Shown piece after piece: positions 1 through 7,340 of a stretch of DNA of 8,806 nt (position 1 is the first letter of the stretch; the number at the start of each line of letters is the position of its first letter). Source of the stretch: Prevotellaceae bacterium (GTDB lineage Bacteria; Bacteroidota; Bacteroidia; Bacteroidales; Paludibacteraceae); the NCBI GenBank assembly GCA_031255055.1, contig JAIRTG010000018.1, forward strand, positions 1 to 8,806, in the 5' to 3' direction. Under the pieces are notes generated by a model. The model was not told the DNA's origin, ran no database searches, and saw only the letters and a list, made by a program, of their open reading frames with translations. The position numbers and the translations under genes are program-made.

Positions 1-28
1 CTAAACACTAATCACTATTTAATCACTG
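1..28 (-). repeat. Heptad repeat (TAGTGATT type), window edge
   Basis: Seven-base units of the form CTAAACA, CTAATCA and CTATTTA run from the window edge. Read on the minus strand they are TGTTTAG/TGATTAG units and form the tail of the hairpin element next to them (31-146). The same heptads follow the copy at 3323-3434 and lie at the purL stop codon. The array may continue beyond the left edge of the window. Confidence 0.75.
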
Positions 29-30
29 TC

Positions 31-146
31 TTACGGGGCGTTGCGGGGCAGCGCCCCGCAGAGGGGGTAGCGGAAGACCGCCGCAGGCGGGCTGAAGCGA
101 GGGGGAGACTTCCCCCCCCTAATTCTCTTTCTCTTTCTCTTTCTTC
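31..146 (-). repeat. Intergenic three-hairpin repeat element, copy A
   Basis: This is a full copy of a roughly 110-base element, read on the minus strand. In that direction it has a purine tract of GAAAGA-like units, then TTAG, then hairpin 1 (GGGGGA, loop AGTC, TCCCCC). Hairpin 2 follows (CCGCC, loop TGC, GGCGG), then a pyrimidine-rich linker, then hairpin 3 (TGCGGGGC, loop GCT, GCCCCGCA; plus-strand positions 42-60). It is closely matched by the copies at 3323-3434 and 7371-7469. Its G tract is 8 long. It lies downstream of folC in folC's sense direction, beyond the terminator at 317-350. I see no open reading frame that it explains, and its function is unknown. Confidence 0.85.
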
Positions 147-217
147 AAGGAAGACGCCAACGGCGGGTTGTAGCGAGGGGGAGACTCCCCCCCCCCCTAA
201 TATGCGTTCTCTTTCAG
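147..217 (-). repeat. Partial tandem copy A' of the three-hairpin element
   Basis: On the minus strand this stretch holds a degenerate purine tract, TTAG, an 11-base G run with its TCCCCC partner, and a version of hairpin 2 (CGCC, loop GTT, GGCG). It then stops at TCTTCC and runs into the purine tract of copy A. Hairpin 3 is missing. The layout suggests a tandem duplication or recombination within the element. The next 100 bases (218-316) hold no feature I can name apart from a short direct repeat, TTGTCGGAAA, near 288-306. Confidence 0.75.
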
Positions 218-316
218 GAAGGATGACGGATAGGACTGAAAAAGCTAGTTAATCCTTCGCCGAATGAGATTGCCGGATAGCCCGGTTGTCGGAAATTGTC
301 GGAAAAAAAACGGCAC

Positions 317-350
317 AAAAAAAGAGACTTTTCACAAAGTCTCTTTTTTT
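317..350. terminator. Bidirectional intrinsic terminator downstream of folC
   Basis: A perfect 15-base-pair inverted repeat (arms 317-331 and 336-350, loop TCAC) has a GAGACTTT core and outer A7/T7 runs. Either strand gives a stem followed by a run of U, so it can stop transcription in both directions. It lies about 195 bases past the folC stop codon and is the only classical terminator in the window. Confidence 0.85.
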
Positions 351-403
351 CAATAGGTATTAGTTTTTTTTAAGGTATAAAAAAGATTGTGTTGTTTAGT
401 TAA
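317..403 (-). ncRNA. Possible short leftward RNA ending at a terminator
   Basis: A minus-strand promoter-like pair (409-440) sits just upstream and a strong terminator hairpin (317-350) ends the stretch. Together they would give a transcript of about 85 bases. The interval is AT-rich and has no reading frame of useful size. This is inference from the promoter-terminator pair only. I recognise no known RNA family, and the promoter match is imperfect. Confidence 0.22.
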
Positions 404-408
404 CGGTG

Positions 409-440
409 CAAAGTAACAACGTTTTTCCCGGTCAGACAAG
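409..440 (-). promoter_or_regulatory. Weak Bacteroidetes-type promoter, leftward
   Basis: On the minus strand CTTG (440-437) is followed after 20 bases by TTACTTTG (416-409). Each box is one mismatch away from TTTG and TAnnTTTG. The spacing fits the Bacteroidetes sigma-ABfr consensus. No leftward protein gene follows inside the window. Confidence 0.35.
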
Positions 441-508
441 CCCAAAAGTATGTTATAAAACAGATAGTTTCTTCGTGTTTGTTAATTACGAGTCGTACGG
501 CAGCATTG

Positions 509-543
509 TTTGAGATCGGAAATGAGAAGTTAGAAATTGGAAA
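509..543 (-). repeat. Heptad array (TTTCCAA type) abutting the folC stop
   Basis: Read on the minus strand, five seven-base units (TTTCCAA, TTTCTAA, CTTCTCA, TTTCCGA, TCTCAAA) begin at the base right after the folC stop codon. They belong to the same pyrimidine-rich heptad family as the four units at 7884-7911 (TTTTCAA and CTTTCAA). The family is different from the TGATTAA-type heptads near the hairpin elements. Confidence 0.65.
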
Positions 544-1851
544 TCAGCGTTTAGCGAGCAATCGCCGGTCATCGAATACCGTCATCGCCTCTCCTACCAC
601 AAAATTACTTCCTCCGATAAAAATCACATCTTTTTCGGCCGCATCTTGCAGCGCTTTTTCAATTGCCGACGATACGGTTGGAAAAGCTGCTCCGGTCAGG
701 TGTTGTTCAACGGCCTTTTCACGCAACTTCTCCGAAGGCATTGCACGCGACACGGTTGCCTGGGTGAAATAATAGACGCCATTCTCGGGTAACAGTTGTA
801 ACGCCGCCGTAATGTCTTTATCGCTCACCATGCCGATCACAAGGCGTAATGTCGCACAACGCTGCTCCCTGAGCTGTTCCGCAACATATCGGATACCGGC
901 CGCATTGTGTCCCGTATCCGCAATGACCAACGGTTTTTCCGAAAGCCGCTGCCAGCGTCCCTGTAGACCGACCGTTTCTACTACGTTTTCGAGGCCGTCG
1001 CGTATGTCCTGCGCCGAAATAAAGACACCGCATTTCAACAAGTCGTCACAGGCGGTTAGCACCGTCGCGATATTTTTCAGCTGATATACGCCCGACAAGC
1101 CGACCAATAACCGCTCGTTTTTCGATGTCTCTACAAGCATTTTCCCATCCCGGTGTGCAAGAAAACGCAGCCGGATGGCATCTTCGGCAAAAACAATCGG
1201 CGCATTTTCGACAGAAGCTTTCTGTTCAAATACCGGTTTGGTTTCGGGCAGGTACTCGCCAATGACAACCGGCGTCTTCGCTTTGATAATACCGGCCTTT
1301 TCGGCGGCTATCTTGGGAAGCGTATCCCCCAAAAATTCGACGTGGTCGAAAGCAATATTTGTAATCACCGAAAGTATCGGATGTATAATATTCGTACTGT
1401 CGAGACGTCCGCCCAACCCGACTTCAACAATCGCGATGTCGACCCGGCAATCGGCAAAATAGTTGAACGCCATCGACATGGCCGTCTCAAAAAACGACGG
1501 ACGGATTCGCTCAAGCAGCTTGCGGTTGTTTGCTATAAAATCGACCACATAAGATGTTTCGATCTTTTTGCCGTCAACACGTATCCGTTCTCCGAAATCG
1601 ACCAGATGCGGAGAGGTGTATAACCCGACTTTATATCCCGCTGCCTGCAATATCGCCGCTAAAAAATGCGATACGGAGCCTTTCCCGTTTGTTCCGGCAA
1701 CATGAATACTCCGGAATTTCCTGTGGGGATTCTCCAAAGCCTCCATCAGTCTGACCGTATTTCCCAAACCCGGTTTATAGGCCGCGCTTCCCACGTTGTG
1801 AAAAACGGGAAGACTGTTGTATAAATAATCTAATGCTTCCTGATATGTCAT
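544..1851 (-). CDS. folC: Bifunctional folylpolyglutamate synthase / dihydrofolate synthase
   Basis: FolC is a cytoplasmic Mur-ligase-family enzyme. It adds glutamate to folates using ATP and usually also makes dihydrofolate from dihydropteroate. The 435-residue product shows the P-loop GTNGKGS (53-59), YTSPHL (78-83), EVGLGGRLDSTN (143-154), TNIAFDH (164-170) and AAEKAGIIK (182-190, with the lysine expected to be carbamylated). It also has GRW (298-300), DTGHN (312-316) and a C-terminal GGSNFVVGE. I chose the ATG at 1851 because MTYQEALDYLYN matches the usual N-terminus of Bacteroidetes FolC. An in-frame ATG at 1929 would add 26 basic residues that look unconserved. The gene is divergent from tilS. 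Its TGA stop touches a heptad array, and a terminator follows at 317-350. The family call is firm. The start is less certain because the predicted promoter would also permit the longer form. Confidence 0.96.
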   Translation of the reverse strand: MTYQEALDYLYNSLPVFHNVGSAAYKPGLGNTVRLMEALENPHRKFRSIHVAGTNGKGSVSHFLAAILQAAGYKVGLYTSPHLVDFGERIRVDGKKIETSYVVDFIANNRKLLERIRPSFFETAMSMAFNYFADCRVDIAIVEVGLGGRLDSTNIIHPILSVITNIAFDHVEFLGDTLPKIAAEKAGIIKAKTPVVIGEYLPETKPVFEQKASVENAPIVFAEDAIRLRFLAHRDGKMLVETSKNERLLVGLSGVYQLKNIATVLTACDDLLKCGVFISAQDIRDGLENVVETVGLQGRWQRLSEKPLVIADTGHNAAGIRYVAEQLREQRCATLRLVIGMVSDKDITAALQLLPENGVYYFTQATVSRAMPSEKLREKAVEQHLTGAAFPTVSSAIEKALQDAAEKDVIFIGGSNFVVGEAMTVFDDRRLLAKR

Positions 1852-1907
1852 TCCGTAAAATAATGAGTTGTATATCCGTTTTCTTTTTTGCCGGAACAAT
1901 CGTCCGG

Positions 1908-1938
1908 TTTGTTTTAATGAAAACATCATTTACCTTTG
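1908..1938 (+). promoter_or_regulatory. tilS promoter (Bacteroidetes -33/-7)
   Basis: TTTG (1908-1911), 19 bases, then TACCTTTG (1931-1938) is an exact match to the Bacteroidetes TTTG / TAnnTTTG promoter. The expected start of transcription is near 1945, about 45 bases before the tilS ATG. The -7 box contains a TTG at 1936 that could be mistaken for an upstream tilS start codon. The promoter lies inside the predicted folC leader. Confidence 0.72.
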
Positions 1939-1966
1939 CGCAAAAGATATTTTCCTCAAAAGCCTG

Positions 1967-1999
1967 CAAAGTTAAATCAAAAAACAAACATGATACAAC
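1967..1999 (-). promoter_or_regulatory. Probable folC promoter, interlocked with tilS
   Basis: On the minus strand GTTG (1999-1996), 21 bases, then TAACTTTG (1974-1967) has a perfect -7 box and a -33 box with one mismatch. Transcription would start near 1960 and leave a leader of about 110 bases before the ATG at 1851. The spacer covers the tilS start codon (1990-1992), and the -7 box lies in the tilS leader. The two promoters therefore fire toward and past each other. Confidence 0.5.
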
Positions 2000-3321
2000 A
2001 TACGGTAAAGTCCTATATCGAAAACAACCGGCTACTGGCCGACAGGCAGAAAATCGTTGCAGGTTTCAGCGGCGGCGCCGATTCCGTCGCTCTATTGCAC
2101 ATCCTACATTCGCTCGGCTACCAATGCGTCGCGGCACACTGCAATTTTCATCTTCGCGGAGAAGCCTCCGACCGCGACCGGCAATTTGCCGAATCATTTT
2201 GTCGAGAGCTGCACATGCCGTTTACAAGCGTCGATTTCGATACCACGGCATACGCGCAGGCACATAAAATGTCGATCGAAATGGCCGCCCGCGAACTGCG
2301 GTACCATTTCTTTGAAAAAATGCGTACGCTACACCGTGCACAAGCCATTGCGGTGGCGCATCATGCCGACGACCATGTCGAAACCATGCTGATGAACCTC
2401 ATACGCGGTACGGGTCTAAAAGGTATGACCGGTATTCCGGTGAAAAACGGATACATTGTGCGCCCGTTGCTCTGTGTCACGCGCGGTGAAATCGAACGTT
2501 ACGTCGAAGCTCATCGGTTGCGTTTTGTGACCGACGAGAGCAATAAAGAGAATATCTATACGCGAAATAAAATCAGAAACCGATTACTTCCGCTGATGGA
2601 AGAAATCAATCCGTCGGTGAAGCAGACGCTGAACGAATCGGCGGTACGATTTAAAGATTACAATACGATTGTAGCACATTATGTGCGACAAGCCGTAAAA
2701 AATATCGTAAGCAAGCAAGAGAAATACCTGAAAATTGACATTCGTTTGTTGAAACAGACGCCTGGATATGCAACCGTCCTGTTCGAACTACTTTCCGGTT
2801 ATCGTTTCAACTCATCGACTGTCGGCCGAATCCTCGAAAATCTCACAAACGAATCAGGTAAAATCTTTTATTCACAAACGCATCGGCTTGTCAAAGATCG
2901 CGATTTCCTGATTCTTTGCGAACAAAAAACAGTCGACCGTCCGGCGTCCTTTTTCATATCCCCGCAGACGCCCAAAACAACCTCCCCGCTCCCGCTACAG
3001 ATAAGCGAATTTGACAAAACAACCGACTATACACTTTCGACCGATAAAAACTGTGCCCATATAGACGCTTCGGCCATAAAATACCCGCTGGAAGTAAGGA
3101 TATGGCGAAAAGGAGACTTTTTTTATCCGTTAGGCATGAAAGGAAAGAAAAAGATCAGCGATTTTCTTACCGACAGAAAACTCAATCTATTTGAAAAAGA
3201 TGAGATTTGGGTCGTCACATCCGAAGAAAACATTGTATGGATTGTCGGCAAAAGCATCGACGAGAGGTACAAAGTGACGGCTAAAACGGAAAAAATAATC
3301 GAGTTGAAAACAACCGTCTAA
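1990..3321 (+). CDS. tilS: tRNA(Ile)-lysidine synthetase
   Basis: TilS converts the wobble cytidine C34 of the tRNA-Ile with CAU anticodon to lysidine, using ATP and lysine. The tRNA then reads AUA instead of AUG, so the enzyme is normally essential. The 443-residue product has the PP-loop SGGADS at 27-32 and the ATPase-domain segment with NFHLRGEASDRD and AHHADDHVETMLMNLIRG. It also has the family motif ESNKENIYTRNKIRNRLLP and a complete C-terminal TilS domain (RIWRKGDFFYPLGMKGKKKISDFL about 80 residues from the end). I chose the ATG at 1990 because a longer frame can begin only at a TTG lying inside the promoter -7 box, upstream of the expected transcription start. No Shine-Dalgarno is visible, as is usual in this phylum. 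The hairpin element starts within two bases of the TAA stop, and there is no U-tract terminator. Confidence 0.96.
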   Translation: MIQHTVKSYIENNRLLADRQKIVAGFSGGADSVALLHILHSLGYQCVAAHCNFHLRGEASDRDRQFAESFCRELHMPFTSVDFDTTAYAQAHKMSIEMAARELRYHFFEKMRTLHRAQAIAVAHHADDHVETMLMNLIRGTGLKGMTGIPVKNGYIVRPLLCVTRGEIERYVEAHRLRFVTDESNKENIYTRNKIRNRLLPLMEEINPSVKQTLNESAVRFKDYNTIVAHYVRQAVKNIVSKQEKYLKIDIRLLKQTPGYATVLFELLSGYRFNSSTVGRILENLTNESGKIFYSQTHRLVKDRDFLILCEQKTVDRPASFFISPQTPKTTSPLPLQISEFDKTTDYTLSTDKNCAHIDASAIKYPLEVRIWRKGDFFYPLGMKGKKKISDFLTDRKLNLFEKDEIWVVTSEENIVWIVGKSIDERYKVTAKTEKIIELKTTV

Positions 3322-3322
3322 C

Positions 3323-3434
3323 AAGAAAGAGAAAGAGAAAGAATATTAGGGGGGGGGGAAGTCTCCCCCTCGCTACAGCCGCCTACGGCGTATTCCGCTA
3401 CCCCCTCTGCGGGGCGCTGCCCCGCAACGCCCCG
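3323..3434 (+). repeat. Three-hairpin repeat element, copy B, after tilS
   Basis: The element starts next to the tilS stop with an AGAAAG-type purine tract and TTAG, then a 10-base G run that pairs with TCCCCC. The middle hairpin here is CGCC, loop TAC, GGCG. The third hairpin is TGCGGGGC, loop GCT, GCCCCGCA (3408-3426), followed by ACGCCCCG. Outside the G run and the middle hairpin it is almost identical to copies A and C. Its position makes it the likely 3' end of the tilS mRNA, but it has no U-tract, so calling it a terminator would be inference. Confidence 0.85.
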
Positions 3435-3442
3435 AAAGACAG

Positions 3443-3535
3443 TGAAGAATGAAGAGTGATTAGTGTTTAGTGATTAAACATAGCGAACTTGTAATAACCA
3501 TTAATCACTAATCACTAATCACTAAACACTAATTT
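3443..3535. repeat. Pair of inverted heptad arrays between tilS and purL
   Basis: Five TG-initial heptads (3443-3477; TGAAGAA, TGAAGAG, TGATTAG, TGTTTAG, TGATTAA) are followed by a 23-base spacer. Five heptads of the complementary type then follow (3501-3535; TTAATCA, CTAATCA twice, CTAAACA, CTAATTT). The arrays are inverted relative to each other and could form a long AT stem. The right array ends in the predicted -33 box of purL. Confidence 0.75.
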
Positions 3536-3563
3536 TCCGAGCCGGTTTTATATATTATCTTTG
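3533..3563 (+). promoter_or_regulatory. purL promoter (Bacteroidetes -33/-7)
   Basis: TTTT (3533-3536), 19 bases, then TATCTTTG (3556-3563) gives an exact TAnnTTTG box and a -33 box with one mismatch. The predicted transcript starts near 3570 and leaves a leader of about 62 bases. I see no riboswitch-like structure in that leader. The -33 box is the last part of the heptad array. Confidence 0.65.
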
Positions 3564-3631
3564 CGACCGAAAACGAAAACAACAATCCTGTTTCGGCAAT
3601 TTTGTTTAACTTCCGTAACTTCTAAAACATC

Positions 3632-6600
3632 ATGATTCATTTTTTCCGTACTTCCGAACAGCACATTTATGCCGTGCAATCGATCGAACCGCTACACGAT
3701 AGCGATATTCAAAAACTCAAATGGCTTTTCGGCGAAGCGCAACCGCTCACAGAGCAATGTCCGACAGAGCGTTTCGTCGGGCCGCGTCGCGAAATGATTA
3801 CCCCCTGGAGTACAAATGCCGTTGAAATCACCCAAAACATGGGTATCAGCGGCATTTTACGTATAGAGGAATTTGCGCCCCTCGCCACAGAAGCCGCTCG
3901 CGACGAGGTCGATCCCATGCTTCAACGCATTTACGAAGGCTTGGATCAGGCCGTTTTTACAACCGACCGACAGCCCGAACCGATATTGTATATCGACGAC
4001 ATAGCCGCCTGTAACCGGCAGGAAGGCCTGGCGCTGAGCGCGGCCGAAATCGACTACCTGAACGGGCTAAGCCGAAAACTCGGCCGCAAGCTGACCGACA
4101 GCGAAGTGTTCGGATTCTCGCAGGTCAATTCGGAACATTGTCGGCACAAGATATTCGGCGGGAAATTCATTATCGACGGCGAAGAAAAAGAATCGTCTCT
4201 CTTCGACATGATTAAAAAAACATCGGCAGTCCATCCGAATCAGCTTGTTTCGGCCTACAAAGACAATGTAGCCTTCAATACGGGGCCTGATGTCGAACAG
4301 TTTGCGCCCCTGTCGGGCGACAAACCCGACTATTACGCCGTGAAACGGATAGCCACCGTGTTATCCCTCAAGGCCGAAACGCATAATTTCCCGACAACGG
4401 TAGAGCCGTTCAACGGCGCGGCGACCGGAACAGGCGGCGAAATTCGCGACCGTCTCGGCGGCGGAAAGGCGTCGTTGCCGATTGCCGGAACGGCGGTGTA
4501 CATGACGTCATACCCGCGCACAGAGGCAGGGCGCACGTGGGAAAAATACCTCGGCCCGCGCCAATGGCTCTACCAAACGCCCGAACAGATTCTTATCAAA
4601 GCCTCGAACGGCGCATCCGCTTTCGGGAATCATTTCGGACAGCCGCTCATTTGCGGTTCGCTGCTGACTTTCGAGCACGAAGAAAACGAGAAGACCTGCG
4701 GCTACGATAAAGTGATTATGCTTGCCGGCGGCGTCGGCTACGGCAAGAAAGAAGATGCGTTGAAAGGTGAGCCCGAAGCGGGCGACAAAATTGTGGTGAT
4801 GGGCGGCGACAACTACCGCATCGGGATGGGCGGAGGCGCCGTTTCGTCGGTCGAAACCGGACAGTACGGCAACGCCATTGAGCTGAACGCCGTACAACGC
4901 GCCAATCCCGAAATGCAAAAGCGCGTTGCCAATGTTATCCGCACGCTTTCGGAGTCGGACGATAATCCGATTGTCTCCATCCACGACCACGGTGCGGGCG
5001 GCCATCTGAACAGTCTGTCGGAACTGGTGGAAAGCATCGGCGGCAGAATCGGCCTGTCGAAACTGCCGGTTGGCGACCCTACCCTGAGCGCAAAGGAAAT
5101 TATCGGCAACGAAAGTCAGGAGCGAATGGGACTGTTGATAAAAGAAAAAGATGTCGAGTATGTGCAACGGCTGGCCGAGCGCGAACGTGCGCCGATCTAC
5201 GTTGTGGGCGAAACGACGGGCGACATGCAATTTGTTTTCGAGCAGGCCGACGGTACCAAGCCCATCGACATGCAGTTGAGCGATTTCTTCGGGAATCCGC
5301 CTCAGACCGTGATGGAAGACACGACGGTGGAAGAAAAATATGCGCCGGTGGAAACGGAAGAAGAAAAAATAATGGAATACATCCGACACGTATTGCAAGT
5401 CGAATCCGTCGCCTGCAAAGACTGGTTGACAAACAAAGTAGATCGTTCGGTAACGGGAAGAATTGCGCAACAGCAATGCGTCGGCGAGTTACAGCTTCCT
5501 TTGGCCGATTTGGGCGCCGTAGCGCTGGACTATCGCGGCGAAAAGGGAATGGCAACGGCTATCGGACACGCGCCTTTGGCGGCATTGGCCGATCCCGCAG
5601 CCGGTTCGGTACTGGCAATCGCCGAAGCGCTGACCAACATCGTATGGGCGCCGCTTGCCGAAGGATTGAAGAGCGTATCGTTGAGCGCCAACTGGATGTG
5701 GCCCTGCAAAAATCAGGGCGAAGACGCACGGCTGTACAAGGCGGTAGAGGCTTGCAGCCGTTTTGCCTGCGAGTTGGGCATCAACATTCCGACCGGAAAA
5801 GACAGCCTCTCGATGACGCAAAAGTACGGCGAAAAGAAAGTATTTTCACCCGGCACGGTCATCATCTCCGCCGGAGCGGAAATTTCAAATCTGAAAAGAA
5901 TCGTAGAACCCGTGCTGGTAAACGACCCCGATACGGCGGTCTATTACATCGATTTTTCGTTCGACAAACAGCAGTTGGGCGGGTCGGTACTGGCGCAGAC
6001 GCTGAACAAAATCGGCGGCGACGTGCCCACCGTAAAGGATGCCGGCTATTTCAAATCGGCGTTCGACAGTATCCAGGAATTGATCAATAACGGGTTGATT
6101 CTTGCCGGACACGATATTTCGGAGGGCGGCATGTTGACGGCGCTGCTCGAAATGTGTTTTGCCAATCGCGAAGGCGGGCTGTACGTCAACCTTGATCCGG
6201 TCGCCGAAAGTTCGATTATCCATACGCTGTTTGCCGAAAATCCGGGCGTATTGATTCAGGTAAGAGCGAAAAAAGCGGTCGAAAAAGTACTTTCGGCGCA
6301 TGGTGTCGGCTATGCCCTCATTGCCCGGCCGATTGCCGAACGGCGACTGGAAGTACACAAAAAGAAGACGGCCTACGTTTTTGCCGTCAACGAACTGCGC
6401 GACGTCTGGTATCGCTCGTCGTACCTGCTCGACCGCAGGCAGAGCGGCGAACAATGCGCCGAAGAGCGATATGTCAACTACAAAAATCAGGCATTGGAGT
6501 TCAAATATCCCGTCTCGTTCAAGGGCAAGCTATCGCAATTCGGCCTGTCGTACCACCGTGAGCCGAGCGGCGTGAAGGCCGCCATCATCCGCGAAAAAGG

Positions 6601-7324
6601 TACAAACGGCGAGCGCGAAATGGCCTACACCCTTTATCTGGCCGGATTCGATGTGAAAGACGTCCACACGACCGACCTTGTTTCGGGCCGGGAAACGTTG
6701 GAGGATGTCAACATGATTGTCTTCTGCGGCGGTTTCTCGAACTCCGACGTACTGGGTTCGGCAAAAGGCTGGGCGGGCGGTTTCCTTTACAACGAAAAAG
6801 CGAAAAAGGCGCTTGAGCGTTTCTACGGGCGCACCGACACCTTGAGTCTCGGCATTTGCAACGGCTGCCAGTTGATGGTAGAACTGGGGTTGATAACGCC
6901 TGAGCACGAGGTCAAACCGAAAATGCTGCACAACGATTCGCACAAATTCGAGTCGAATTTCATCAGCCTGGCCATTCCCGAAAACAACTCGGTGATGTTC
7001 GGTTCCTTATCGGGGAGCAAAATAGGCGTATGGGTAGCGCACGGCGAAGGTCGTTTTCGGCTTCCGCAGCCGGAGTCGGCCTATAACATTGTGGCGAAAT
7101 ATACGCACGAGGGCTATCCCGCCAATCCCAACGGCTCCGACTATTGTGTAGCGGGTATTGCTTCGTCCGACGGTCGTCATCTGGGCATGATGCCTCATCC
7201 CGAGCGAGCCATTTTTCCCTGGCAATGTGCGCATTATCCCGCCGACCGCCTCCGCTCCGATCAGATAACGCCCTGGATGGAAGCCTTTGTCAACGCCCGA
7301 AAGTGGATAGAAAATAGTGATTAA
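3632..7324 (+). CDS. purL: Phosphoribosylformylglycinamidine synthase, single-chain type
   Basis: This is the fourth step of purine synthesis: FGAR + glutamine + ATP gives FGAM. The 1230-residue product is the large one-chain type seen in gamma-proteobacteria and Bacteroidetes, slightly shorter than the roughly 1295-residue E. coli enzyme. An N-terminal domain and a linker end in NSEHCRHK (166-173). The first AIRS-like ATPase half carries KAETHNFPTTVEPFNG (247-262) and GTGGEIRD (266-273). The second half carries TGKDSLSM (721-728). The C-terminal class I glutaminase domain begins near residue 983. It has the nucleophile Cys1076 in GICNGCQ and the His1189/Glu1191 pair in MPHPER, so it looks fully active and needs no separate PurQ. 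The gene has its own promoter. Its last codons, AGT GAT TAA, lie in a heptad repeat, and hairpin-element copy C follows without a U-tract terminator. Confidence 0.98.
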   Translation: MIHFFRTSEQHIYAVQSIEPLHDSDIQKLKWLFGEAQPLTEQCPTERFVGPRREMITPWSTNAVEITQNMGISGILRIEEFAPLATEAARDEVDPMLQRIYEGLDQAVFTTDRQPEPILYIDDIAACNRQEGLALSAAEIDYLNGLSRKLGRKLTDSEVFGFSQVNSEHCRHKIFGGKFIIDGEEKESSLFDMIKKTSAVHPNQLVSAYKDNVAFNTGPDVEQFAPLSGDKPDYYAVKRIATVLSLKAETHNFPTTVEPFNGAATGTGGEIRDRLGGGKASLPIAGTAVYMTSYPRTEAGRTWEKYLGPRQWLYQTPEQILIKASNGASAFGNHFGQPLICGSLLTFEHEENEKTCGYDKVIMLAGGVGYGKKEDALKGEPEAGDKIVVMGGDNYRIGMGGGAVSSVETGQYGNAIELNAVQRANPEMQKRVANVIRTLSESDDNPIVSIHDHGAGGHLNSLSELVESIGGRIGLSKLPVGDPTLSAKEIIGNESQERMGLLIKEKDVEYVQRLAERERAPIYVVGETTGDMQFVFEQADGTKPIDMQLSDFFGNPPQTVMEDTTVEEKYAPVETEEEKIMEYIRHVLQVESVACKDWLTNKVDRSVTGRIAQQQCVGELQLPLADLGAVALDYRGEKGMATAIGHAPLAALADPAAGSVLAIAEALTNIVWAPLAEGLKSVSLSANWMWPCKNQGEDARLYKAVEACSRFACELGINIPTGKDSLSMTQKYGEKKVFSPGTVIISAGAEISNLKRIVEPVLVNDPDTAVYYIDFSFDKQQLGGSVLAQTLNKIGGDVPTVKDAGYFKSAFDSIQELINNGLILAGHDISEGGMLTALLEMCFANREGGLYVNLDPVAESSIIHTLFAENPGVLIQVRAKKAVEKVLSAHGVGYALIARPIAERRLEVHKKKTAYVFAVNELRDVWYRSSYLLDRRQSGEQCAEERYVNYKNQALEFKYPVSFKGKLSQFGLSYHREPSGVKAAIIREKGTNGEREMAYTLYLAGFDVKDVHTTDLVSGRETLEDVNMIVFCGGFSNSDVLGSAKGWAGGFLYNEKAKKALERFYGRTDTLSLGICNGCQLMVELGLITPEHEVKPKMLHNDSHKFESNFISLAIPENNSVMFGSLSGSKIGVWVAHGEGRFRLPQPESAYNIVAKYTHEGYPANPNGSDYCVAGIASSDGRHLGMMPHPERAIFPWQCAHYPADRLRSDQITPWMEAFVNARKWIENSD

Positions 7325-7338
7325 TGTTTAATGATTAA
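7318..7338 (+). repeat. Heptad repeat overlapping the purL stop codon
   Basis: TGATTAA, TGTTTAA and TGATTAA follow each other without gaps. The first unit covers the last PurL codon and the TAA stop (7322-7324). Because the period is seven, these units place stop codons in all three forward frames. They are of the same type as the heptads at 1-28 and 3443-3535. Confidence 0.75.
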
Positions 7339-7340
7339 TT

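Noticed and set aside
33..120. G-quadruplex in the G-rich hairpin element
   Set aside because: G runs have nearby complementary C runs that would form stable hairpins, and the loops between runs are long. Hairpins are the better reading.
479..772. 97-codon frame on the plus strand over the folC end
   Set aside because: It is antisense to conserved FolC sequence and begins in the heptad array.
1936..1989. Upstream TTG start for tilS
   Set aside because: The TTG lies in the promoter -7 box, before the expected transcription start, and the extra residues do not look like TilS.
4508..5476. 322-codon antisense frame within purL
   Set aside because: purL has all its motifs across this stretch. 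The opposite-strand frame is a shadow caused by its base composition, and no domain is recognised in it.
544..7324. folC, tilS and purL as one operon or functional cluster
   Set aside because: folC is on the opposite strand, and tilS and purL are 310 bases apart with repeats and a separate promoter between them.
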